Shown here one piece after another: positions 44,866 through 56,001 of a stretch of 64,000 nucleotides of DNA. Origin of the DNA: Nigrospora sphaerica. Its lineage: Eukaryota; Ascomycota; Sordariomycetes; Amphisphaeriales; Apiosporaceae. The position numbers and the translations under genes are program-made. Numbering within the stretch: position 1 is the stretch's first letter; each line of letters opens with the position of its first letter. The notes under the pieces were generated by a model. It searched no databases, was not told the origin of the DNA, and was given only the letters and a program-made list of their open reading frames with translations. The stretch lies in NCBI GenBank assembly GCA_018287875.1, contig JAGVVL010000001.1, positions 2,170,001 to 2,234,000 on the forward strand. Direction: 5' to 3'.

Positions 44866-47685
44866 CTACGCGCGCCCATCGACTGTTACTTTATCTCCGA
44901 CCCGGATCAGGGGATGACGGGCATGCCTGGCCCTGTCTCCAGCCCGAGGCTCGTGGCACATGTGCGTGCCGAAGAATACCTTCCCTCCGAACCTCCTCGT
45001 TTTGCTCAGAGTCGTAAACGGCTCCTCGCTCTTGGCCGCTGTGTTTTGGTCAATGCATACCATATGACATCGTCGGCAGGAGCCCAGCATGCGAAAATCC
45101 TGCTCGCCTATCTTCATGGTTGACCAGTGATCCTCGGCGTAAGCAAGTGGCCCGGGCTCCTTGCTCGACGAGCCCAGAACCACGTTGGCACGGAATGCCT
45201 CAGCTGGCACGGGACTTCCACCACTGCTCGCTATCTCCCGGTTCAGTGACGCAAGGCTAGCCAAGTTGATGGCGAGTATCGGACTCTCGTTGGATAGCAA
45301 TATGGCCCGTTGTTCAGTTTCACCATCGGAGTCGGGTGGGGTGCTGAGCCCCGGAAACGCTCCCGGCACGTGAGGTTCGGCCTGGTAGGTTTTCTGGTGA
45401 ACTTGAAGGTGAGCTTTTGCGTGGCGTCTGCTTCTGCCCTGACCCCCGGGTGGGAAGCGGGCCAGTAAACATGGCACTTCGAGAACCTCGGAGAAGAAAT
45501 CGCTCAAAGCGCTGCTCCCGTAGGTTTGTGCCACGATATCCTCGCCACAGACCCGTGAGGCAATTGGGTGCCCTGGCGAAAATAGGGCTGGGTCAGCCGA
45601 GAGAGGTACCGAAATCCTCCTGTGTGAGGGGTCGAGGCCCTCGCCAGCGTACGAAACTTCCAGCACACCACGTGCGAAATCGAGATTTGGACGCAAGAGC
45701 GCCACTGCGGACCCTCCGAGTTAGCACCTCCTGCTCGAACAGGCTCGGCCGAGGTCGGCTGAACGTTGTCGTGAACCGCGCTGTTTGCCAAAGCCTACCG
45801 TCGGCCGCCGGACGGAACAGGAAAAACAGTCAAGGCCAGGGTTGCTTACTGCGTGGGTAGCGCTTCTGGCTCAAAACTTGGCCGGAGGCCCTGTGCACCA
45901 GGCACCATTCTCGGTCCCATGCCAAACCCTCGGGCCTAACCTCCCATGCTGTCATACTTGGGACGGAGTATCCGCCGCAGCTTTTGATTGGGTATACTGT
46001 GATGGCTTGCAGGAAGAGGTCCGGGTCTCCAGCCTGAGCATCGTGGTACACAAGAGGTGCTGGTTCTGATTCTTCCTCGATCATGTAAAACTCACGGACA
46101 AATGCCGCGAACTCATCCACGTCGGAAACGACGCTCATCGGCCCAAAGCTGACTCGGATGACACCGGTAGGTTTGCCCCCCACAACATCGTCCTCACTTC
46201 CACACCGGAAACCTGAAGAGAAGTTTCTCTTCATCTCCCATGGCTCTAGGCCCAGCGCGGATGCGATCCCGCCGGGATTGCACAGGCCGCCCGTCCGGAT
46301 GTGGAAGCCTTTCAGGGAGGCGAGTTTCTCAAACTCGGCTGGGCTTACCCATGCGCCGTGCTTGTTCATCAGATTGAAAGCAACGATGGGACCCAGACCC
46401 AACGGACTATCGCTTTCAGAGGAGTATATCTTGCACACGGGGCTGCCATTCCCATGCTGCAAATGGTTCAACTTGCCCTGTAGTCGTCGCGCAAGAAAAG
46501 CTGTATGTAACGATATGTCTCGCATGCTGCCGAATAGACGCCGGTGCACGGGAATGGCAGATCCTAGTGCCATGATGCTGTGTATGGGAAGCGTGCCGTC
46601 TTCCAGGGCGTCGTGCAAAGTCTGCGTTTTGGGAGCATGCCACTGCTCTTTCATGCAGACCACCATATCGACAGTGCCACCGCCAAAAAACTTCCTGTGT
46701 TGGAATATGGGAGTTGCTTGCCGGCGGACTATGAGTCCTCCAAGATCCGGAAACCCGAATATTTTATAGAAGCTCAGCACCGTGAAGTCCGGCGCCGTCT
46801 CCAAATTGCTGAGATCGAGTTGGGAAGTGGCAACATAGGACGCAGCATCCAGAAGAGTGTAAAAGTCGGCACATGCCGAGCCTTTGCGCTCTCGTAGTCG
46901 TCGAGGCCAGTCCAAAGGGAACCGTTGGCCATTCATGTTCGACTGTGCCGGATAGGCAAACAATTTCGCGGCGGGTGTTGAGAATTCTCCAGGCAAGGAA
47001 CCACCGTCTATCCAGGCCTCCACAGTATCGCTAGCGATACACTGGCTATGCATAGCCTCTTGTCGGACACCAACCAGGCTCGTATGGCAGGCTTGATGGT
47101 ATGCGTAGACAAAGCCCCGGGACTGCGAGCGAAAAGCTTCGGTCACTAGCTTGACGCCAGCCGTGGCATTGGCTACAAATACCAGATCAAATTGCGCAGG
47201 ATCCGCGTTAAAGAATTGCAGGACCCGGGCGCGGATGTCATCGATACGGGTCATGGACGACTGCGCGGAAGTGCTGGCTGAGTGTGGGTTGCCAAAGAGA
47301 TTCGAAGTCAAGTCGGCCGCAAATTTGTCCACCAAGGACTTTGCATACAGTGTTGTGCCCGCATGATCCAGATATACCTGGCCTGACGGGCATGTTAGCA
47401 TCTGGTGCGTGCCAACGGCATTCCCTCGTCTCGGAAAGCATTCATGGGTTCCAGGGGGTGCACCAGGCATAGATCACCTTTTAGCACTATGGGGCCACGT
47501 CAGCGGATCATGTCCAATGCATGCGTCTATGGGCATCAACGTCGGTGAGATGTCACTGGGGGAAGAGGGCAGAAATCACGGCAGGGGATCGTGGTTCTAT
47601 GGCGAGGGGGTTTTTGCGTACTGGGATATTCGTCTTGCAGGCACGCTTCAACGCGGGCGTTGTAATCCATACGTTCCTCGCTCAT
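44866..47685 (-). CDS. hxB: Molybdenum cofactor sulfurase
   Basis: Exons 47685-47622, 47382-45850 and 45704-44866; 2436 nt, 811 aa, the usual MOCOS size. It transfers sulfur to the molybdenum cofactor to activate xanthine dehydrogenase and aldehyde oxidase. The N-terminal NifS-like domain has VYLDHAGTTLYAKSL, the PLP Lys in SFYKIFGFPDLGGL (~228) and the active-site Cys in RTGGLCNPGG (~389). The C-terminal MOSC part (~470-811) starts VYPIKSCGGYSVP and ends in VGDKVTVDGRA, with SCRRCHMVCID. Splicing at the second intron rebuilds the KRYPRMALLRP junction. Exon 1 (EERMDYNARVEACLQDEYP) is joined by GTACGC with branch GCTAACATG and acceptor GTCAG; start ATG could be 47685 or 47670. hxB is the Aspergillus name for this function. 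Confidence 0.92.
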
Positions 47686-48520
47686 TGCGGTGGTTGGTCG
47701 GAATAGAGTCGATGACAAAGGTGCCGGTGGTCAACAGAGTCTACAAGACAAGTTGGATGAGGGGAGAAGTCCTGAGATTACCGGAATGGCAGCAGCAACC
47801 CGATACGTCGGGGTTGGCTATCACGAGGTCAATTAGGTAGGTAGGTAGTACTTAGCCAAGTCAGCACTCGACGGTGGCGATGGCCGGGCGGGAGAGCGGA
47901 GATGGCCGCCATAACAGGGCGCTACGGTAGGATGTAGCTAGGTCTGACCCGGTTGAGCGCGGAGGGGATGGAGGGGCCCCAACGGAACCCGCCCGTCTCG
48001 TTCCTTGCCATATGGGATGGGGAGAATGTATCTAAGGTGAGTAAGTACCTACATAAGGTAGGGTGTCCATTCACATGTAGTTACGTACCGCTCTGTCCTC
48101 CGTCCTTTGTATAACCAGTCCATCAAGAAATGGGATGGGATGATGGACGGATTTCCAACGGTATAGGCTCGCAGGTAACGTGGAGGGTGGAACTGCCCGA
48201 GCTTCCAATGGCAACGCACTCCAGCCGACGGGGCCCTTTTTAAGCGGCGGGGCCTCAGAACTGCCCGTCCGTCCGGGCGCGTCGAGCCGCCAACGCGAAT
48301 GGTAACACGAGACGTGTGTCCGGGTGGGGAACTGGAGCTGAAACCACTTTAAATCGCGTCTTGCCGCCGCGACGCGTTACGCGATTCTGCCAATTTATCA
48401 GGCAAAACCACCGGCTCACCCACCGTTCGTTTTCGATTCTTGTTCAGTACCCGCCATTCCTCACACTGCCCACAACCCGCCTATTGCTTGTCTGCGACTG
48501 TACACTGCTTGTTTGGACAC
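47686..48520. promoter_or_regulatory. Divergent promoter region, MOCO sulfurase and CDC6
   Basis: 835 bp between divergent starts. It holds TAGGTAGGTAG/TACTTA words at 47835-47855 and 48040-48062, and the MCB-type cluster at 48355-48383 next to CDC6. Confidence 0.5.
48355..48383. promoter_or_regulatory. MCB-type cluster upstream of CDC6
   Basis: A CGCGT core at 48355-48359, an exact ACGCGT at 48372-48377 and ACGCG at 48379-48383, 140-165 bp before the CDC6 ATG. This is consistent with MBF control at G1/S, as known for CDC6/cdc18 in yeasts. Confidence 0.6.
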
Positions 48521-50380
48521 ATGATGGCACGTATTACAGTTGGGAAGAGGTCGAGGGTCCTCAAGGACGTCGAGTTGGAGCCTCCCGCAAAACGGACAAG
48601 ACGCCAGACGCGCAGCTTCCAGGAAGAGAACGACGAGAATGCAGACCCCGACGCCGTCGGCAGTGACGACCAGAGCCTGGGATGTGACGACGCCACCGCA
48701 GAGATCACCGAGGAGTCGCTCCCCAAAGCTCCTGCTGCCGGCGTCGGCGCTGATGCCCCCAGCCGGAAACCGGCAACAACGCCGGCTAAACAACCGCTTA
48801 CTCCGAGCACTCCACGATTCCGGGATGCTCTTGCCAAAATTCCTGTCACGCCACGCCACCGGGTTATGGCGGTCGGCAAGGTTTCCAAACGAAGCACACC
48901 GCACACGCCTCTTACGCCGAACACAGTGCAGACGATTTATCACCACGCGCGCCAGCTCTTCTCGCGGAGTGCGGATCCGGGCCAGTTGATCGGTCGCGAC
49001 GACGAGCGAGAGCAATTGAGGGCCTTTCTGGATAGGTGTTCGACCTCCAGCCCCAGCGGCTGTATCTACGTCAGCGGGCCTCCGGGCACTGGCAAGAGTG
49101 CTATGGTCCATGAAATGACGCGCGAGGCCGCCAAGGCACCTGCGGTCAAAAAAGCCTACGTCAACTGCATGAGCATCAAATCGGCCAAGGACCTCTACGC
49201 CACACTGCTGGATTTGCTCTGCGAAGGGGCGGAAGTGCCCGAGGCTGACGATGCTGCTTCAGTCATCCAGAAGCTGTTTGTGCCCCGCAAGAAGTCCTCG
49301 GACGTCCACCTGGTTGTTCTGGATGAGATCGACCATCTCCTAACCATCGACTTGGAGAACCTTTACCGGATCTTCGAGTGGTCTATGCAGAAGACGTCGC
49401 GGCTCGTACTCGTCGGCATCGCCAATGCCTTGGATTTGACGGACCGGTTCCTACCCCGGCTCAAGTCCCGAAACCTGAAACCGGAATTGTTGCCATTTCT
49501 TCCCTACTCAGCCATCCAAATCAAGACCATTATCACGACTCGACTGCAGAGCGTGGCGCCCAAAGGTGCCTCACTTCCCTTCTTTCACCCGGCAGCTATC
49601 GAGCTGTGCTCCCGCAAAGTTTCGAGCCAGACAGGCGATCTACGCAAGGCCTTCGAGATCTGCCGCCGTGCCATCGATCTCGTCGAGATGGAAACAAAAC
49701 AGATGCACGAAGCGGAGATACGGGAGAAGATCCTCCTTGCCAGTCCGTCGCGCAAGGTGCTAGGCGAGACCGTCAACCAGGCCTTGCCGCCGAGAGGCAC
49801 GCCTGGGAAGAATGTATCCGAGTCCTTGATCTCGTCCTTGAAAGGTCTCACTATGGAAAACGCGCCAAGGGTCACCATTGCGCACCTCAACAAGGTTACG
49901 GCAGCCGCATTCAGCAATGGCACCAGCCAACGACTGAGGACGCTCAATCTGCAACAGAAGGCTGCCCTGTGCTCCCTTGTTGCGCTGGAGAAGCGCAACA
50001 GAGCGTCCAGAAGCTCTGTTTTGACGACGCCATCCAAGTCTCACTCATCAGCACCAAGTATCAAGACGCTATATGAGACCTACTGTCTGCTTTGCAAGCA
50101 AGATTCTGTACTTCACCCCTTGTCCAGCTCGGAATTCCGCGAGGTCATGGGCAGCCTGGAGACATTATCCCTGATAGGTACTGTCGACGGGAAGACAGGA
50201 TCGTTCGTGGCGCAGACGCCCAGCAAGAGGACCAAGAAAAGCGCGTTTGGCTCTCAGGCAGGGCTTGCGGACGAGAAGAGGGTGGCGAGCAATGTGGGAG
50301 AGAAGGAAATGGAGCTTGCCATTGAAGGCATTGGCGCGGGTATTTTGCAGAATATTCTGAGCGGAGAGGCGTTGGCCTAG
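48521..50380 (+). CDS. CDC6: CDC6/Cdc18 replication licensing ATPase
   Basis: Single exon, 619 aa from ATG 48521; the frame opens 27 codons earlier without ATG, and a second ATG follows immediately. Loads the MCM2-7 helicase with ORC and Cdt1 at origins in G1. AAA+ features: IGRDDEREQL (~158), Walker A GPPGTGKS (186-193), Walker B LVVLDEID (264-271), sensor region VGIANALDLTDRFLPRLKSR. A C-terminal winged helix follows (IKTLYETYCLLCKQDSVLHPL). The N-terminal ~135 residues are disordered, with basic PPAKRTRR (21-28) and seven TP sites (T87, T94, T97, T110, T126, T129, T132), the first a full CDK consensus TPAK. This fits CDK-controlled turnover or export. Length, TP cluster and absence of a BAH domain favour CDC6 over ORC1. 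Confidence 0.93.
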   Translation: MMARITVGKRSRVLKDVELEPPAKRTRRQTRSFQEENDENADPDAVGSDDQSLGCDDATAEITEESLPKAPAAGVGADAPSRKPATTPAKQPLTPSTPRFRDALAKIPVTPRHRVMAVGKVSKRSTPHTPLTPNTVQTIYHHARQLFSRSADPGQLIGRDDEREQLRAFLDRCSTSSPSGCIYVSGPPGTGKSAMVHEMTREAAKAPAVKKAYVNCMSIKSAKDLYATLLDLLCEGAEVPEADDAASVIQKLFVPRKKSSDVHLVVLDEIDHLLTIDLENLYRIFEWSMQKTSRLVLVGIANALDLTDRFLPRLKSRNLKPELLPFLPYSAIQIKTIITTRLQSVAPKGASLPFFHPAAIELCSRKVSSQTGDLRKAFEICRRAIDLVEMETKQMHEAEIREKILLASPSRKVLGETVNQALPPRGTPGKNVSESLISSLKGLTMENAPRVTIAHLNKVTAAAFSNGTSQRLRTLNLQQKAALCSLVALEKRNRASRSSVLTTPSKSHSSAPSIKTLYETYCLLCKQDSVLHPLSSSEFREVMGSLETLSLIGTVDGKTGSFVAQTPSKRTKKSAFGSQAGLADEKRVASNVGEKEMELAIEGIGAGILQNILSGEALA

Positions 50381-53300
50381 ATGGCGGCCGTGTATTGGGA
50401 ATTGTGCGCATGAGCATGGCGTTCCGGTGACATTTTATGCATCAAGGCAAGGCGTTCCGAAAGAGGGTTTGCGTTGGGGACGCTCTCCGAAGAGTGCGTT
50501 GTATGGCGTTAGGCTTGTGTGAAGAGCTAGTACTTATTACGATAGATGGGCACTGCGTGTACGCCGACTGAATGGATGATGCCTAACCCTTTCATTGCCC
50601 AGATCCGACACGCGCATTGAAGTTACAAGATGCGTACGTAAAATGCCCATGTGAATTGTAAGGGCTATCCAAGCACTTATTGCGTACGCTCGATGTCCTC
50701 ATTTATGAGCTCGTACACTGGTCGCGCAGGGGGCCGGGTCAACCGGGGCATTCCATCCATACCAGTAGTACATGATATTCTGGGTGGCCTGGCAACACGC
50801 AGGTGGGGAAGAGTTCTGAAACATGCCGACTCAGCTTGAAATACCTCCGTACGGCCAACAGCATAGCCTTGGCAGATCAATCAAGCTTTCGAGGCCGCTC
50901 CTGCTCCCGAGTCCCCAGCCGTGGTTTGCCGTACCTACCGAAGTCTGTTCCGTCGAATCACATTGATAGGGACGGGTGCCTTGCATGGAGTATGAGCGCG
51001 TGCGATGAGGCGTGGCGAGGATCTTATACTGTAGATACCGGGCCGATAAGACTCGAGCGCGTCAATACCGGCCAAGCGCCAGCACATTGAGGAAAAGGTA
51101 GGATCCAACCGGCTGATCAATCTGGGCCCGTTGCCCAAAAGAGGAGGGAAGAAATGCATGTCATGGATGGAGGATGTTCAGTACAAGACACACGGGAGGG
51201 ACTCGGACTTTTTCGGCCGCCCGTCGCTACCGGACCTCCTATCTTCTCCGGGTCAAGGAGAAGCGGCGTCTTTGCGAACAGCCGTAACGTGACCCGTCTG
51301 TCTGTAGGGCACGCCCCAATCTTCCGGTACAGAAGCGATTGATTAGGTGCTTAGGTGCCATTATACGTCTGACATGTACACACTACCTGTCACTCGATCC
51401 TACACATCGTCTTGCCCAAGAGGTGAGGGGCTGTACAACCAACCAACGCACCGGAAGGGCTTCCGGCGCGCAGGTGGCCGGGGGGGACACGGAGTGCTAG
51501 ACCACACCGTAGTATGTAGTACGCCGAGAAGGGATGCATGGACAGGGCTCTTGGGTTGTGTGTGCGCTTATGTACGTGGTAGGTCCCCTCCACCCATTAC
51601 CTAACCTCCGCTGCTTCCAACCTCTCTCCCCTCGTAAGAGACCTAGGGCGAGGGCTTTGGGTGGGTGCATAGGTATTTAAGGATATGTTTAACTCAGTGT
51701 TACACTCGGCGAGGGGAAAAGAAGGCTTACAATATACATGGTATTACCTTAAAAAATAAGAACAACCAAGACAGTGTCCATTACGTGACATCCGGGTGAA
51801 GAGGGTGGGCGAGGCGTGAGTGTGAATGTATGTGTGTGTACATGTATGTGTGTGTGGACGCGCCTGAGACGAGAGAGCCGGGCTCCAGTAAAAGGCACTG
51901 GAGCGAGAGCCTGGCTCGCCTGGGATGGATCCATGATGGATGCAAGGGGTTCTGGGTGAGTGCATGTACTTTACCTACCAACCTACTAAGGTAGGTGCCT
52001 ACTCTTCCACCTAATAGATACGGACGCGGCTACTATCCATAGTGTACCACACGGTGGATGGATCCCCTGGGAACCTGAGGAAACTGAGGAAACTGGAGGA
52101 AGTACGGGCATGGCTGGGCTCTTCGTACCTGCTACGTCCCATATGTACGGGGCCCCGCCCGCTAGCAGCAATTAACGGTGCAGCCTTGATCCATCCATCC
52201 GTCCAGTTCTGGCCTCCAAGGTGGACGCCCGGGCGGACAGCCGATTTTATCGGTGGATACGTAATGAGCCCAAATGAGGTGGGCTTCTGCTGGAGATGGG
52301 TTATGGGAAGACGGCGCGCGCGGGGGAGGGAATGAATGCCATCAATTCCATTGGCCGCCGCCATATGCCATGGGAAACGGGGGATGATCCATGGATGCAC
52401 TTTTTGCTGTCTTGCGCTCCTTCCCTCTCTTTCATCTCTGTCTCTTCCCCCCCCTCTCCTCCTCTCCGTCTCTTTCCTTTTGCCCTCGCTCTTTCCCTCC
52501 TCTCTCTCCATCTTTTACTTCTTCGGGAAGAAGATACGGGTGGGTGGGGCGACCAGACACCTAGGGTTGGACCGCCGTTGTTGTTCGGCGAAACGTGTGA
52601 CAGGGAGTGACGGGAGTCAGTCAGCCCATGGATCCATCCATCCCTCAGGCTCCTCCTCCTCCTCTTCGCTGGGCTTGCTGGCGAATCGACGCCACGCTGC
52701 GGCCCCTGCCTCTACTCTGGGACCCGGTCTCTGCTGTTCCCTAGTTACAACGTACCCCGGCTTACTAGCGAACGCTTTACTGCTTTTTGTACCGCCTACA
52801 TCCTACCTAACCGAATGATTACCTCGTCCATCCCAACCCAGAGAGTTGCCTATTAATAAAGGCAGCCCGGATATCTCTTGGCAACTGACGCCCAGTCCTT
52901 CTCTCCCAGCCCAAGAAGACCCTCCGCAGCTTGGCACATGCACCACCCTCAAGCCCCAAGCTCTTGTGAACCCAAATCGCAGTACCTGGACAGTGACGAT
53001 TGATTGTCTTGAACGAGTTATTGCATTCTCGGCGCCCTTGTCGTCCGGCGGCCTGCAGTCCGACCACACGCGACTTGCCTGCCTCGCCTCGCCTCGCCTC
53101 CACTGCTCGTCAGCCTCAGTCGATCTCAGCCCAACAAAAACCTCACCGTTGCGTCGCGGTCTCGTGCGTGAGCCTGAGTGAGCCTGTGTGTGCGTGTGCC
53201 GGCTCTGCCTCCCGGCCTCCCTCGACCCTATCGCGTGAGCGAGCGAGCGACACACGCGCCCGGCCGTAAGGTTGGCTGGGGGGTCCGTCCCATTGTCACC

Positions 53301-53470
53301 TCCGAACGGGGCCCCGACGCGTGGCTCAGGAGCCGTCGCGCGTAGGCGGCGAGCGACAAACCCCCCTTCCCCCCGAGGACCTCCGATCGACCGGGAGACG
53401 ACGGACTCGTGTGTCGTGTAAGGTCATGCATGGCACGCACCTCGCCATCCAGCATAGCGAGACAGCCTAG
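50381..53470. other. 3.1-kb spacer between CDC6 and palF
   Basis: No gene is supported. It contains GT-rich simple repeats (~51811-51858), a GAGGAAACT tandem (52076-52093), a long CT-rich tract (~52401-52520), ATCC repeats near 52190 and 52632, and the palF leader with two upstream ATGs. Confidence 0.45.
53426..53470 (+). promoter_or_regulatory. 14-codon upstream ORF abutting the palF start
   Basis: ATG at 53426 reads 14 codons to TAG 53468-53470, directly followed by the palF ATG at 53471. A second upstream ATG (53430) opens a frame that overlaps palF out of phase. Both would vanish if 53418-53470 (GTAAGG...CCTAG, 53 nt) is a 5' UTR intron. Sequence alone does not decide. Confidence 0.5.
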
Positions 53471-56001
53471 ATGGGTGCCACCGCCGACCGCGCCGCTGCC
53501 GACCTTCCGCTCGACGGCCAAACGACCAAGAGCTCCTCCTCATCCTTCTTCTCGCGCTGGGCCCTGCCCATCCGCTCGCGCACACGCAACCTTGCCGACT
53601 TCCACATCCGTCCCGATGAACCTCATCGCCAGTTCTCCGCCGGCGACCACGTCACCGGAACCATCGTCCTGACCCTCATCAAGCCCGTCCGCATCACCCA
53701 CCTGACCGTCGCCCTCCATGGCTACGTCCGTGTCTTCAAGAACGCTGGTGCCGCCGCCCAGGGCATGCCCATCAACCCGGCCGTCACCCCTAACGAGGGC
53801 TCGAGAAGTTTGAAATACTTTGGCAACGGCCACGCCTCGCTATTCCAGGACGAACAGGTGCTCTGCGGCGAGGGGCGCTTGGCTGCGAGAAAGTGGGAGT
53901 TCAAATTTGACCTCGTGTTTCCCTCCAAAGGCCTTCCGAGTAGCATAGACGTACGTCTATGGCGCCGCCGGTGCCGCCGCGCGCGCGCGCGCGCTTTTGC
54001 CCCTGCAAGATTCATTGCTGACGTCTGCTCTTCCTGCAGTTTGAACGAGGTTCCATATCCTACGTCGTGAGCGCCACTCTTACGCGACCGACATCCATAT
54101 CACCGACGACGTGTGCCGAAAGGAAGGTTACGCTCATGGAGAAACTCGATATCGGCCTGTTACCTCCACCACGCGAAAGAAACGTTACAATGCATGCTAT
54201 GCCCAAGAAGCCCAGAAGGCGCCGGACCACGGCCACGGCAACAACGCCGACCACGATGCACCGGAGTTCTTTCTCTACCGAAACGCCCGAGACGGTGTCG
54301 GACCTGGATTCCATGCGAGCCCACGAGAATTCCAACGGCGGTTCTGGCAACGCCGGCGAGCCCGTCGCAGCAGCGCATGAAGGCCTGGCCACGCCGCGGA
54401 GCCCTATCCCAAGCGACGTGCAAAGTGAGATCAGCGGGGAGAGCGCCGCTAGTACTAGCAGCAATCCCGCCCGTGGCACGTGTGGCTCTGTCGCCGGGAG
54501 CAAGCACTCAGGGATGGGGGTCGAAGATCGCGAAATCACAGCCACTGTGGAGTTACTGAAGGGCGGTTGTCTGCCCGGCGACCCTCTGCCTGTCAGAATC
54601 AAAATATCCCACAACCGCCGCATCAAAAGCATGCATGGCATTATCGTCACCTTCTACAGGCAGGGCCGTGTCGACTACGCACCACCGCCATCACTATTCA
54701 AAGATCTCCCAAAGGAGGAGATCCGCCGGTTGGAGCGTGAGGAGTACTACCCCAAATCGAAGACGGGGCTCGGAGGTCTCTCGTTGTCCTCGGCCGGCTC
54801 GTGCAGTGTATTCCGCAAGGACCTGTCTCAGTCGGTGGCGCCCTTGATCATCGACCCGCTGACGCTGACGGCCAACATCACGACATCGGTGAGGGTCCCA
54901 GAAGATGTGTTTCCCAGCATTCGTGGCGTCCCGGGAGGGTTGGTAAGCTTCAAGTACTATGTCGAGGTCGTCATTGACCTGGGAGGACGACTTAGCGGCC
55001 AGACACAGGGCAGCGTGCCACAACCTACCCGGATGGGCTCCGTGTCGGGGCCTGCGGGCGCTTCAGCTTCGAGCGACCATCTGAGCCGACTCGCGAATTG
55101 GAATGGGACCATTGTGGATACCGACACCATCCGCCGCGAAAAGGGTGTGATATACGTGCCTATCGAGGTTGTTATCGGCACAGTCGACAGCACCCGCTCA
55201 CGCGGCAAGTCCGCTGTACGCCCAGCGCTTACGATACAGCCACCTACCGGCCAGGAGTCCCCCTACGGGCCTGACCATGCCAATTACACTTGGCAGGGCG
55301 CATCGGACGACGATTACTATAACGAAACGGCAGGCTTCTCCACGCCGTTTGAACACTCTCAGAGCTATTTCCCGCCGCCTAGTGCGCCCCAAACGCCGTA
55401 CAACGAGTACCGGAACCAAGACCTACAAGCACCAGCCTACATACCTCCGCCCCAACTACCCAGGCAGGATACGATGACGGACAAGGAGCGCGCTCGCCAA
55501 GCCGAAATGCGGTTGCTGCCCAGTCAACCCCCCGATCCATCCGAAGCCGGGCCCTCCCAAGCAGGGCCGTCGCAACCATCAGCGCCCGGCGAAGGCTCAC
55601 AACCGACCAGCTATGCACCCTCACAACCAGATGGAACCGTGATCTCATCAGTGCCTATTCCAGAAGACGATCAAGGGCCGTCGGTACCCACTCTGGATGA
55701 TTTATTACCGTCCGGAAGCTCCCACCCCAACGAGGACAAACAGGAACTCGAAAGACGCCGCCTTCTGCTGGAAGCGAGTGCGCCCCCCGAGGTACCAGAC
55801 GACTTCAATGGCGGACCGTCAGCTCCGCCCCTAGCGCCGACCGGCCCGTTGGATTCTCATGAACCGTCAGCCCCGGCGCTCGGCGAAGATGACGCATACG
55901 GATCACACGACACATATGGAAACCTTGCAGGCCCCTCAACAGGCTCCCATTCTACTGGACATGGACACAGGGCTGAGCAGCTGCCCAAGTACGAGCGATG
56001 A
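53471..56001 (+). CDS. palF: pH-response arrestin-like protein PalF/Rim8
   Basis: Exons 53471-53950 and 54040-56001, intron GTACGT...CTGCAG with a CG-dinucleotide run inside; 814 codons, 813 aa. Acts at the plasma membrane in ambient-pH sensing: it binds the seven-TM sensor PalH/Rim21 and, on ubiquitination, recruits ESCRT so that PacC/Rim101 is processed. N-arrestin half: NLADFHIRPDEPHRQFSAGDHVTG (~37-60), ITHLTVALHGYVRVFKN, YFGNGHASLFQDEQVLCGEGRL and FPSKGLPSSIDFERGSISYVVSATLTRPT across the splice. C-arrestin half: from ITATVELLKGGCLPGDPLPVRIKI (~320) to VPIEVVIGTVDSTR (~540). A disordered insertion (MPKKPRRRRTTATAT, then Ser/Gly-rich) separates the halves. The last ~230 residues are Pro/Ser/Gln-rich with APSQP/GPSQ-type repeats. 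Confidence 0.92.

Noticed and set aside
47025..47040. Perfect 16-bp palindrome GTATCGCTAGCGATAC
   Set aside because: Lies within the MOCO sulfurase coding exon and is explained by coding sequence; no sign of a regulatory role.
33187..47685. Secondary-metabolite biosynthetic gene cluster
   Set aside because: There is a P450 and a Zn2Cys6 regulator but no polyketide synthase, NRPS, terpene cyclase, DMATS or transporter in the window.
52930..52935. PacC-type GCCAAG site (minus strand) upstream of palF
   Set aside because: A 6-mer with one degenerate position is expected about once by chance in such a region; a single copy is not evidence of PacC control.
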